In this document: positions 14,953 to 22,450 of the stretch, piece after piece | How the letters are laid out: every line of letters starts with the position of its first letter | Position numbering within the stretch: position 1 is the stretch's first letter | Source of the DNA: Paenibacillus sp. Soil787 | GTDB lineage: Bacteria > Bacillota > Bacilli > Paenibacillales > NBRC-103111 | Direction: 5' to 3' | Length of the DNA stretch: 33,433 nucleotides | Assembly (NCBI RefSeq): GCF_001429545.1 | Contig: NZ_LMSP01000031.1 | Location: 1 to 33,433 of the forward strand | Program-made: the position numbers and the translations under genes | Notes under the pieces: generated by a model | Told to the model about the DNA's origin: nothing | Seen by the model: only the letters and a program-made list of their open reading frames with translations | Databases searched by the model: none

Positions 14953-16308
14953 TCACGCTTTTGATCTATCTACCCATGCATCGTTATCGTAGCCTCTTAC
15001 TTCCCAGTAGCCCATGTGCTCCTTCTCGATGAGCTCGATCCCTTGAAGCCATTTAACGGATTTGTAGGCATACATTTGAGGAACGATTAGCCTTACTGGG
15101 CCTCCTAATTTTTGCGGAATGGGCTTACCATCCATGAGCACAGCCACCATAATATCATCCCCATTGGCCTGGCTTAGGGACAACGCATCCGTATACACCT
15201 TATCACCTGAATAAAATTTCACATATTTCCCATTGGCTTGAACACCAGTAGCAGCTAATAACTGCTTAAGCGGGATGCCTTCCCATGTGCATTTGTAAAC
15301 AGACCAGCCGGTCACACAGTGGAAATCACTAACCTGCACAGTCCGCTTCAGCTTCAAGAACTCTTCCCAGTTCCATGCACTGGGGTTATCGACCAGACCG
15401 GATACGGCGAATTTCCACGTATCCGAGGAAAAAGCCGGAATTTCCGTAACGGTGTATATCCGGAAATTCCCTTGCGCTCCTCCGCCCACGACAGCGGCGG
15501 AGTCCGGCAGCGGCGCCGGCGGCGGAAGCATCCGGTTGCCGTCGGTCGCGATATATTCGGCGGTCGTAGAGCCGCCGGTGTCGAATGCGCCTTTTATCCA
15601 GCGATAAAAGGCGGGACCGATCGCGATCACGAGCAGCAGTCCTGCGGCTATCCGCAGGAACGATGCGCGTGTGATCGGCGACTCCTTCAGCGCGGCGATT
15701 ACCGCCTGCGCTGCTGTGCGCCTCTCCGTGGCGTCCTCTGTCACCACGGGGGCCTCGTTCGGCGCCGCTGCGATAGCGCTGGCGGCTGGGGTTTGGACCG
15801 CCTGCGCGGATGCGGGCGGTCTTGGCTTGGCAGCGGCTTCATCCAGCCGCTGCTGGCGCTTGAGCCATCTGCTGCGCGAGATGGCGTGGTACACGGCATA
15901 CGGCACTCCGACCCAGGTGAGCAGGTCATGCACGAAGAGTGCCGAATTGTTCAAAGCCGGTGGCAGATTGCGGAACTGCCACAATATCACCCCTGATCCG
16001 GCCCAGCCGATCAGGAGCGCAAGGACGAACACCAGATTCGCGCGTTGATTGCGGCGCGCGCGAATCTGGTGCCAATGCTTACGAATCATCGGCGCATAAA
16101 GCGCGATGAGCAGAATCGATGCGACGCCCAAATAAATGTGAAGCTGCTTGATCGTCACACGGAAGCTCCCCAGATCTCCCCTAATCGCACCTATACTCAG
16201 CACGATGCCTGTCACAGTAAGCAGCAGCAAAATCCACGCATTCCAGCTATGAATAGCATTCAAACGCTTCCCAAAAGACTGCTTCAGCCATCCTCTTTTT
16301 GAATCCAT
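14953..16308 (-). CDS. Membrane cytochrome-b-like domain fused to a sulfite-oxidase/YedY-type Moco oxidoreductase
   Basis: 451 residues from ATG 16308 (MDSKRGW), chosen because AGGTGGTGA lies just upstream; 16329 is an earlier in-frame start. N-terminal half: four membrane helices (about 24-42, 55-73, 92-110, 125-142) with histidines H20, H57, H127 and H141 placed like b-heme ligands. An Ala/Pro-rich linker (about 155-212) and a fifth helix (about 215-236) follow. C-terminal half: sulfite-oxidase-fold Moco domain with putative Mo-ligand C331 in DFHCVTGWS and GGPVRLIVPQMYAYKSVKW near the end. The Moco domain probably faces outward and exchanges electrons with the membrane heme. The coding DNA of the linker is very GC-rich. 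Head of the Moco cluster; substrate unknown. Confidence 0.85.
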   Translation of the reverse strand: MDSKRGWLKQSFGKRLNAIHSWNAWILLLLTVTGIVLSIGAIRGDLGSFRVTIKQLHIYLGVASILLIALYAPMIRKHWHQIRARRNQRANLVFVLALLIGWAGSGVILWQFRNLPPALNNSALFVHDLLTWVGVPYAVYHAISRSRWLKRQQRLDEAAAKPRPPASAQAVQTPAASAIAAAPNEAPVVTEDATERRTAAQAVIAALKESPITRASFLRIAAGLLLVIAIGPAFYRWIKGAFDTGGSTTAEYIATDGNRMLPPPAPLPDSAAVVGGGAQGNFRIYTVTEIPAFSSDTWKFAVSGLVDNPSAWNWEEFLKLKRTVQVSDFHCVTGWSVYKCTWEGIPLKQLLAATGVQANGKYVKFYSGDKVYTDALSLSQANGDDIMVAVLMDGKPIPQKLGGPVRLIVPQMYAYKSVKWLQGIELIEKEHMGYWEVRGYDNDAWVDRSKA

Positions 16309-16422
16309 ACCGTCACCACCTACATTCATTTACGAGCTTTTCGTTATTCTTATCATAACGTATAAATATTAAAAAAGGCTTACAAATTCGCTAATATTCG
16401 CTTGGCTATCAACCTAAAGAAA

Positions 16423-16454
16423 CCCCAAAACCACTTACATCGTGGCGATGGGGG
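16423..16454 (-). terminator. Hairpin after the DUF2269-like gene
   Basis: CCCC-AAAA-CCAC pairs with GTGG-CGAT-GGGG, followed on the minus strand by TTTCTTT. It fits a weak terminator separating this gene from the Moco operon start. Confidence 0.6.
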
Positions 16455-16506
16455 CTATTTTATATGTTATTAAAAATACTACATTAGTTACACTTCTTAG
16501 CCATCA

Positions 16507-16968
16507 TTACATGCCAGGCTTCCAAATCATTAAAATTAGCGAAATAAGAGGCAATATTGTACCAATTGTCCCGTAAATATCCCATTTCCTCGACACCTGC
16601 CGATACGCTGCCGTTTGCTCCCCTAATCGCAGTGATTCTTCACTATAGCGGATCATTTTTCTTTGCAGCGGTAATAAAATGACCAACCACAACAACCCAG
16701 ACAACGAGAATAAAATTAATGATGCCGTCACCCAATTCCATTCTGCGAGAGAATAACCTAATTGAAAGGCCATCATATGCCCCGGAATCAGGAGCAGCAA
16801 AATTCCAGGCACAGTGAACACATAGTCCGCTAACATAATATTTTTAACCGTCAAATGAATGGTCATAAGATCTTGCTTCCCATAATGAGCACGAACCTTC
16901 CAAAAAGCAGCAGTCATAATATTCCCCAGAAACAATACAGCCCCTAAAACGTGTAAAAACAATAACAT
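16507..16968 (-). CDS. Four-helix membrane protein, DUF2269-like
   Basis: 153 residues. Four predicted membrane helices at about 1-18, 45-65, 78-98 and 130-148; motif MLLFLHVLGAVLFLGN at the N-terminus and KVRAHYGKQDLMTIHL after helix 1 resemble the DUF2269 family of unknown function. I chose ATG 16968 (AAGGAG 9 nt upstream); GTG 16974 is possible. Conserved His in helix 1 and a later HLTV/HMM may bind heme or metal, which is only a guess. It lies upstream of the Moco operon but is separated by a hairpin and about 200 bp. Confidence 0.75.
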   Translation of the reverse strand: MLLFLHVLGAVLFLGNIMTAAFWKVRAHYGKQDLMTIHLTVKNIMLADYVFTVPGILLLLIPGHMMAFQLGYSLAEWNWVTASLILFSLSGLLWLVILLPLQRKMIRYSEESLRLGEQTAAYRQVSRKWDIYGTIGTILPLISLILMIWKPGM

Positions 16969-17000
16969 TACCACCAGCTCCTTTCTTGTTCTTTTAGCCT

Positions 17001-17295
17001 AATTCTAGCCTCTCGTTCACTCTCTTCCTTACTCTTACTCTTTCTCTTTCTCTTTCTCTTTTGCTTCATTCCAGCCTGTCATATCCTTGTTTTACTTCTC
17101 GCCTCAATCTAGCCCCTTACTTGCTACATCTTTTCTAGACATTCCAGCCTCCCACTTTCCCCTTCCTTCTCTCACAATTCCAACCTCTCATTTCCTCCGT
17201 CCTCGATGCTTAATTCTAGTCCCTCCCTTCCCTCATCCTTCCTGCCACATTTCAGCCTCTAACGTCCTTCTTCTTGCCTTCATTCTAGCCTGCCG
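17001..17295. repeat. Eight degenerate repeats of about 36 bp with core CATTCYAGCCTCYCA
   Basis: The core recurs at 17001, 17067, 17105, 17140, 17175, 17212, 17248 and 17281. Apart from the first interval (66 bp, expanded by the TTTCTC run) spacing is 33-38 bp. Between cores the sequence is almost all C and T and not conserved. On the minus strand this reads as a long purine-rich tract with GAGGCTRGAATG cores, upstream of the DUF2269-like gene. It is not a CRISPR: cores are short and degenerate. Confidence 0.8.
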
Positions 17296-17403
17296 CAAAA
17301 AGATTGTAAGGTGAGCAAGGTCATGACCAGATGGTGACCTAAGTCACGATGATAAACACCTTTTCAAATTGCCCCTCAAAAGTTGCTCATACAAACAAGC
17401 AAA

Positions 17404-17585
17404 GTTGTATTTAGTACAACATTAGTCAATCAAATCTAGCGTTTTGTCTCCGATTGTTGCATAAAATACAACATTTCTGCCCCAAAGTGGCCCATTTGGA
17501 TGAATTTAGCCTAAATTGTTGTACAGAATACAACATCTCTGGCAATAAAGGTAGAAATCAAGGGAATTGTTGTACGCCGTACAAC
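17404..17585. repeat. Array of four 17-bp palindromes GTTGTA-N5-TACAAC
   Basis: Copies at 17404-17420, 17456-17472, 17518-17534 and 17569-17585. Arms are perfect except one change in copy 2 (GTTGCA). Start-to-start spacing is 52, 62 and 51 bp. Flanks are also partly conserved: ATTTCTG or ATCTCTG follows and AATT or GATT precedes. This looks like a repeat family with a palindromic core, or a cluster of regulator sites. Confidence 0.82.
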
Positions 17586-17728
17586 TTATTGGCTTTCAAG
17601 CAGAAAAAACAATCATACTGGCATCCTAATCTGCCCGCCCCCCTTCGCCTAGAACCAAAGAACACCCCAACAGTGCAAAAAACCACAAGAAGGGCCAATC
17701 CCTCTTGCGGTCCATATACGTTATATTA

Positions 17729-17772
17729 GTAGTCTATATGCGGTCTACTTGCAATCTACTCGCGGTCCTTGC
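17729..17772. repeat. Four 11-bp quasi-tandem repeats
   Basis: GTAGTCTATAT, GCGGTCTACTT, GCAATCTACTC and GCGGTCCTTGC follow one another with an 11-bp period; another GCGGTCC lies at 17707. Located 3' of the histidine kinase gene. Confidence 0.6.
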
Positions 17773-17813
17773 AACTCACAGCAATAATATGCCTCTTCCA
17801 GCCTCTTACCCCT

Positions 17814-18857
17814 TTAATAAATCGGCAAAGTAAACCAGAATCGACTACCGTGCCCTTCATCACCATTATGGCTATCAACGCCAATCGTTCCGCCATGCAG
17901 ATGAACAATCGATTTGGCAATCGCCAGTCCGAGGCCAGCACCACCACTTGCCCTATTTCTTGACGGATCCGCACGATAGAAGCGATCGAAGATCTTACTT
18001 CTATCCTCTTCGTCAATCCCATGACCATGATCCTGAATGTAAAGCTGCACAAACTGTTCTGAGATCTGTTCAACTTTTATTTCAATCGTCTCACCAACAG
18101 GAGAATGTCGTATTGCGTTATCCAAAATGTTAGAAAGGACCCGCTTCATTTCCTGGGGCATAATGGCCACCGGGGGCAGTCGATCAGGCAAGTCGACATC
18201 GACTTGCAGCTGTTTTTCCTCCAACTGAAAAGCCAAGCTTTGCAAGCCGTCTAGCAGCAAATGATCGACATGGTAGCGTTCAGGAGCAAATTCAGTTCCT
18301 CCAGCATCCAACTGCGATAGCTTAAATAATTCTTGAATCAGTCCGTTTAATCGTCCTGTTTCAAGCCGGATGGTTTGTAGATATCGTGCAAACGTTTCTT
18401 TATCTTGAATGACATCGTCCTCCAAAGCTTCAACGAATGCTTGAATAGAAGCCATTGGGGTCCTCAAATCGTGTGAAACATTCGCTACGAGCTCTTTACG
18501 GGATGCCTCAGCTGTTCGTAATTTCTGAAAGCTTTCATTCAACTTGCCCGTCATTCGATTGAATTGATCTGCCAGTCTTTGAAATTCAGCAGGTCCAATC
18601 TGAGGCACTTGTCCCTCAAAATGCCCTTCCGAAATATGCGTCGTCTCCTCGGTAATCGCCTGAATGGCTTTCTCAAGGGGGCGCGTCATGAAGTAATGTA
18701 TGAGCATCGATACACTCGCAGCGCCAAGAGTTACCGATGTCAACAGGACGACGTCTTTCCAGTTCAATAACATATATCGATAGCAGATAAACAAGGTGAG
18801 CAAAATAATACCCGTACTCACCCCACTCGCAATGAGCAAATAAATACGAAGCTTCAT
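17814..18857 (-). CDS. Sensor histidine kinase (HAMP, HisKA, HATPase)
   Basis: 347 residues. Two N-terminal membrane helices (about 5-26 and 36-56) with almost no outside loop, HAMP about 57-110, HisKA with H129 in VANVSHDLRTPMAS, and HATPase with N box (MKRVLSNILDNAIRHSP), G1 (DHGHGIDEEDRSKIFDRF) and G2 (GGAGLGLAIAK). The ATG overlaps the stop of the response regulator gene as ATGA, so the pair is translationally coupled. The short sensor loop suggests sensing in or near the membrane. I cannot name the stimulus; the downstream neighbour is non-coding repeats and the upstream one an MFS transporter. Confidence 0.9.
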   Translation of the reverse strand: MKLRIYLLIASGVSTGIILLTLFICYRYMLLNWKDVVLLTSVTLGAASVSMLIHYFMTRPLEKAIQAITEETTHISEGHFEGQVPQIGPAEFQRLADQFNRMTGKLNESFQKLRTAEASRKELVANVSHDLRTPMASIQAFVEALEDDVIQDKETFARYLQTIRLETGRLNGLIQELFKLSQLDAGGTEFAPERYHVDHLLLDGLQSLAFQLEEKQLQVDVDLPDRLPPVAIMPQEMKRVLSNILDNAIRHSPVGETIEIKVEQISEQFVQLYIQDHGHGIDEEDRSKIFDRFYRADPSRNRASGGAGLGLAIAKSIVHLHGGTIGVDSHNGDEGHGSRFWFTLPIY

Positions 18858-19576
18858 GATGGCTCCCTACCCTCAAATTTATAACCAATACCCCACACAG
18901 TCTTAATATATCGCGGCTCAGAGGGATTGGGCTCGATCTTCTCTCTCAGCCTGCGAATGTGAACAGTGACCGTTGTTGTATCGCCATAATAGTCGATATC
19001 CCACACTTTACTTAGCAGCTGATTGCGTGAAAATACTTGCTCCGGATGCCCTGCAAACAGGTGAAGCAGTTCAAATTCCTTCACGGTCAGCTCGATTTCC
19101 TTCCCGTTCACCCGAACACTCCGGTGCAGCACATTAAGCTCCAGCCCCGGAAACTTCATAATATGCGCAGGTGGCAAAGCACCTGCACTGTTAGCCGCTT
19201 CCGCATAGCCGCGCTGCTGCCTCCGCAGAATCGCTTTCGCTCGCAGCACCAGCTCGCGCGGCGAAAATGGCTTCGTCAAGTAATCGTCTGCGCCCATCGT
19301 TAACCCCATGAGGCGATCCATTTCATCGCCTCGAGCTGTCAGCATGATGATGGGCACGTCCTGCTCGTTGCGAATTTCTTCGCACACTTGCCAGCCGTTT
19401 TTGCCCGGCATCATGAGGTCAAGAACAATCAGCTGCGGGCTGTGCAGCCGCCATAAACTTATGGCTTCGTCGCCGCTCGCCGCCGAGATAACCTGATACC
19501 CCTCTCGCTGCAAATAGACGGTGCACACATCAATAATATTCGTTTCATCATCCACCACAAGTACGAGTGAACCCAT
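18854..19576 (-). CDS. OmpR/PhoB-family response regulator
   Basis: 240 residues from ATG 19576 (MGSLVLVVDDE), chosen since GAGGAGG lies 8 nt upstream; 19597 is an earlier in-frame start. Receiver: acidic D9-D10, phospho-acceptor D53 (LIVLDLMMPGKNG), conserved Lys in DDYLTKPFSP. C-terminal winged-helix domain: LTVKEFELLHLFAGHPEQVF, then TVTVHIRRLREKIE and IKTVWGIGYKFE. Partner of the kinase encoded at 17814-18857. Targets unknown; the MFS gene upstream on the same strand is a candidate but has its own terminator. Confidence 0.92.
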   Translation of the reverse strand: MGSLVLVVDDETNIIDVCTVYLQREGYQVISAASGDEAISLWRLHSPQLIVLDLMMPGKNGWQVCEEIRNEQDVPIIMLTARGDEMDRLMGLTMGADDYLTKPFSPRELVLRAKAILRRQQRGYAEAANSAGALPPAHIMKFPGLELNVLHRSVRVNGKEIELTVKEFELLHLFAGHPEQVFSRNQLLSKVWDIDYYGDTTTVTVHIRRLREKIEPNPSEPRYIKTVWGIGYKFEGREPS

Positions 19577-19657
19577 ACGGCATACCTCCTCAAGCATTCA
19601 TTCCATTATACCTCAGAGCAGTGAAATGAAGCTTACGTATGTATTACAAAAGTATTA

Positions 19658-19682
19658 AAGCTCCCCAAATTACGGGGAGCTT
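19658..19682 (-). terminator. Terminator after the MFS gene
   Basis: Perfect stem AAGCTCCCC/GGGGAGCTT around AAATTAC, directly beyond the MFS stop on the minus strand; only a broken T-tract follows (TTTAATACTTTT). Confidence 0.75.
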
Positions 19683-19688
19683 CATTCC

Positions 19689-20924
19689 TTATGTTTGCAA
19701 AGCAGGCTCAATAAAAGGCTCCTCTTTTTTGTGATGAAGACTTCGAATATATCGCGACTGAGCAATACCGGCTAGTAGAATGATGGCAGCTAAGACGGCG
19801 AACATGACCTTCCCTCCAAAGTGACTGAATAACAAGCCTCCCAGAATGGGCCCAATGGCACGTGATAGCTGCCAGTTCATCCCGAACACTGAGAAATACC
19901 AACCTCTATGCTCCTCTGGCGCAATAACAGAGATCACCTTCTGAATATGAGGACCGTTTAACATTTCACCAATGGTAAATAAAAGTTCAACAAAAAGAAG
20001 TATGGCAAAGATAGGTACAAATCCATAACCGACTGACACAATGGCAAACAACAGATAGGATGCTGCGACTATTAAATAGGCGGAAACGTGCTCTGTACGC
20101 TTCGCAATCCATATTTGCAATGCAATAACGACACAGCCATTAAAAGTAATAATCGTAGCAAAAACAGTCTTATAATTCTCGAAATGCTGCTGTAAATGCA
20201 GTGGGAACGTAGACTCCACTTGAGCATATAACAGCGATACCGGCATCGCTAGAAGCGTTATCCAAAGGAGCGGCTTATGATCCCGCCATCTGATTTTCGG
20301 CTTTGTTTTAGACAATTCCTGCTCCGCGGCACTCTTCACAGGCATGGTCTCTGGAACCTTCCACACGACCAACCCTGCGTATGCAAGGAGAGCAACCGAG
20401 CAAGTCAAGAAAATAATTGTTGGATTCCAGGTAAATAGAAGCAGTCCAATGAGCGGTCCAAATGCTGAACCCATATTTAATGCTGTGTGCAGCAAAGCAA
20501 ATACTTCAGCGCGCTTCTCCTGCGGAACGACATCCGTAATCTGTGCATTAGCAGCTGGTCCAAACATGGCATGGCCAATGCCGTTAATGATCGAAATGAC
20601 AGCAAATTCCCAAATGTGACTGGCAAACATATAACCGCCAATGGCGCAAGCTTGGATAATGAGAGCAGCCAGCATCATCGGCTTCCGTCCATATCGATCA
20701 CTCAAGCTGCCTGCATACAAATTCACGAAAATTCCGCATAACGGCTGCAATCCGATAATCAACATGGATAAGAAAATGGAACCGTCCAGCTTGTCATACA
20801 AATAATAAACCAAATAGGGTCTCATCATAAATCCGGCTAATGAAGTTAGAATCGTTCCAACGACTCGAACCCATATCGCTGTATCATACTTGCTAATCAG
20901 TGAAAACAAAGGGATCCTGTGCAT
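19689..20924 (-). CDS. MFS transporter, 12 helices
   Basis: 411 residues with about twelve hydrophobic segments. The MFS motif between helices 2 and 3 is present (GSLSDRYGRKPMM, about 72-84). Helix 5 has NMGSAFGPLIGLLLF, a drug/proton antiporter-like motif. The central loop (about 190-215) is charged. No clue to substrate; a multidrug or sugar efflux role is possible. Its 5' end begins MHRIPLFSLISKYD. It lies about 110 bp upstream of the response-regulator start and is bounded by terminators on both sides, so it is probably monocistronic. Confidence 0.85.
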   Translation of the reverse strand: MHRIPLFSLISKYDTAIWVRVVGTILTSLAGFMMRPYLVYYLYDKLDGSIFLSMLIIGLQPLCGIFVNLYAGSLSDRYGRKPMMLAALIIQACAIGGYMFASHIWEFAVISIINGIGHAMFGPAANAQITDVVPQEKRAEVFALLHTALNMGSAFGPLIGLLLFTWNPTIIFLTCSVALLAYAGLVVWKVPETMPVKSAAEQELSKTKPKIRWRDHKPLLWITLLAMPVSLLYAQVESTFPLHLQQHFENYKTVFATIITFNGCVVIALQIWIAKRTEHVSAYLIVAASYLLFAIVSVGYGFVPIFAILLFVELLFTIGEMLNGPHIQKVISVIAPEEHRGWYFSVFGMNWQLSRAIGPILGGLLFSHFGGKVMFAVLAAIILLAGIAQSRYIRSLHHKKEEPFIEPALQT

Positions 20925-20978
20925 ACAACCTCCTAGATGTTATTAGTCTTCTCAGTTTAGAGGTATCTGGGCAAAAGA

Positions 20979-21015
20979 AAAAGGTAAAATCTCGTTATAA
21001 CGGATTTCACCTTTT
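20979..21015. terminator. Bidirectional-looking hairpin between the MFS gene and the Myb-like gene
   Basis: AAAAAGGTAAAATC pairs with GATTTCACCTTTT (one mismatch) and the tip CGTTATAACG is itself a palindrome. A-run left and T-run right; on the minus strand it ends the gene 21036-21419. Confidence 0.75.
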
Positions 21016-21035
21016 ATGAATGATTACCTATGTAG

Positions 21036-21419
21036 TTATCCGCCAACGCGAATTTTGCGGTATGTATCGATAAACGAGAGGACATCTACTCTTTTCCCCC
21101 TCTTTTTCGCGACTCTGGCCATTTTCACGAGTGTTGTCCAGAATTCATCTAGAACAGGAGATTCGAATTCATTTTCTTTGGGTGCTTGTGTCAGGTTATG
21201 TTTATTTTTATACGTCGTGCCCTCATCCGAAATGAGATACTGAATTTGACTTTTTTTCCATTGCTCGCCGGTTACATAACTTACTCCAATTTCGCGCATT
21301 TTTTTGCGTACAGAAGTTACGGGACGACAAAGTTCTCTGGCAATTACTACTGGAGGACACTCAGAGGAAAGGCGAATCAACTTGTCTAATTCCTGTGTGG
21401 ACCATGGCTTTTTAGTCAT
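21036..21419 (-). CDS. Hypothetical protein with Myb/SANT-like helix-turn-helix N-terminus
   Basis: 127 residues. The N-terminal 45 residues (KPWSTQELDKLIRLSSECPP, then IARELCRPVTSVRKKMREIG) have the W-x-E-x-x-L-x-x-L and R-x-x-x-S-V-x-x-K spacing of Myb/SANT-like DNA-binding domains, also seen in phage-derived and GcrA-like proteins. The rest (YLISDEGTTYKNKHNLTQAP, then WTTLVKMARVAKKRGKRVDV) is basic and unassigned. GGGG before ATTCAT gives a moderate ribosome binding site. Monocistronic, with a terminator behind it. Function unknown; a small regulator is likely from the domain. Confidence 0.65.
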   Translation of the reverse strand: MTKKPWSTQELDKLIRLSSECPPVVIARELCRPVTSVRKKMREIGVSYVTGEQWKKSQIQYLISDEGTTYKNKHNLTQAPKENEFESPVLDEFWTTLVKMARVAKKRGKRVDVLSFIDTYRKIRVGG

Positions 21420-21655
21420 ATGAATAACCCCACTTCGTAAAATGAATGTTTCGTTCTGCCTGTTAATGTTTACTAACTAAAGGTATAATAAGAGAATACC
21501 AACGAAATGTTAAAGAAGTATGAGTTAACCATAATGAAAGTATGAAGACATAACTTTTTCGATAATTTTCCCTATTTTATGCCCTAAGAACTACCATTGG
21601 GTGACAAACTAGGACTTTATGCGTGGTAAATTTATCTAATGGAGAGTGAAGGACT

Positions 21656-22450
21656 ATGAAACATCATATTAACGGAGCCGAACTATTCGTCGAAGAAAAA
21701 GGGCATGGAGCACCTGTAATTTTACTACACGGCTTTCCATTGGATCATCGCATGTGGCAATCGCAGATAGACGCGTTGTCGGGAAGCTATCGTGTCATTA
21801 CACCTGATTTACGTGGCATGGGCCAGTCTGATGTACCCGTATCGAATATATCGATAGACCAATATGCCAATGACATTTTAACTTTAATGGATAAAATGGG
21901 CATAGAAAAAGCCGCACTTGGCGGCTTCTCCATGGGTGGTTATGTGGCGTTTGCACTTTTACGCAAAGCTCCAAAACGTTTCACAGGACTTATTTTGGCC
22001 AATACTCGTCCTGAAGCAGATGGACAAGAGGCTCGTAAGAATCGTTTAAACATGTCTGTCTCTCTATATGAAAAAGGGTCCGTGGTGGCAAGAGACGCTA
22101 TGCTGCCTAAGCTTATTACAGAACCATCCAAGCAAGAGCATCCTAAGCTCGTCGATACCTTGAGTATGGTGATGGAATCAATGCCAGCAGAGGGACTTGT
22201 CCATGCATGTCTTGCCATGGCATTCCGCGAGGACTCTGTCGACCTGCTTAGCTCTATCTCGGTGCCAACGCTCGTCATCGCTGGTGAACAAGACCCGATC
22301 GCGCCTCCGGATGTCATGAAGAAAATGGCCGACCAGATTAATGGCGCCAGCTATCATGTCATACCGGCTGCCTCACATTTGACGCCTATGGAAAAGCCGG
22401 AGGCTTTCAATGCGCTGCTGATTGATTTCCTGAAGGGCATTAAAGCCTAA
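21656..22450 (+). CDS. Alpha/beta-fold hydrolase
   Basis: 264 residues. Oxyanion motif LLHGFPLDHRMW (about 24-35), nucleophile elbow GFSMGG (Ser near residue 92), acid D in VIAGEQDPIAPP, and catalytic His in PAASHLTPMEKPEAF. The layout resembles 3-oxoadipate enol-lactonase-like and other soluble esterases of this size; substrate cannot be told. No signal peptide. GAGAGTGAAGG precedes the ATG. About 235 bp of AT-rich non-coding DNA lie upstream. Its last 11 bp overlap the end of the convergent ROK gene. Confidence 0.88.
   Translation: MKHHINGAELFVEEKGHGAPVILLHGFPLDHRMWQSQIDALSGSYRVITPDLRGMGQSDVPVSNISIDQYANDILTLMDKMGIEKAALGGFSMGGYVAFALLRKAPKRFTGLILANTRPEADGQEARKNRLNMSVSLYEKGSVVARDAMLPKLITEPSKQEHPKLVDTLSMVMESMPAEGLVHACLAMAFREDSVDLLSSISVPTLVIAGEQDPIAPPDVMKKMADQINGASYHVIPAASHLTPMEKPEAFNALLIDFLKGIKA

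Larger units (their letters stand above)
16975..17813. other. 839-bp non-coding region with three repeat families
   Basis: No convincing gene on either strand. Contents from left to right: a pyrimidine-rich block of about 36-bp degenerate repeats (17001-17295), including a TTTCTC microsatellite near 17035-17062; an array of four 17-bp palindromes (17404-17585); a short block of 11-bp repeats (17729-17772). Open frames here (for example 17087-17314 and 17454-17729 on the plus strand) follow the repeats and have no ribosome binding site that I trust. Confidence 0.75.

Noticed and set aside
15319..15996. 225-residue plus-strand frame antisense to the Moco fusion gene
   Set aside because: Shadow of the GC-rich linker region of the opposite gene; no motif and no ribosome binding site.
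17087..17314. Plus-strand frame in the pyrimidine-rich repeat
   Set aside because: Its repeated ASHF-like words follow the 36-bp DNA repeat; low complexity, no ribosome binding site.
17001..17585. Possible CRISPR array
   Set aside because: Cores are short, degenerate and of two unrelated kinds; no uniform direct repeat with unique spacers, and no cas gene anywhere in the window.
17454..17729. Plus-strand frame with repeated NCCTxYN words
   Set aside because: Words derive from the GTTGTA palindromes; no ribosome binding site, no conserved neighbour.
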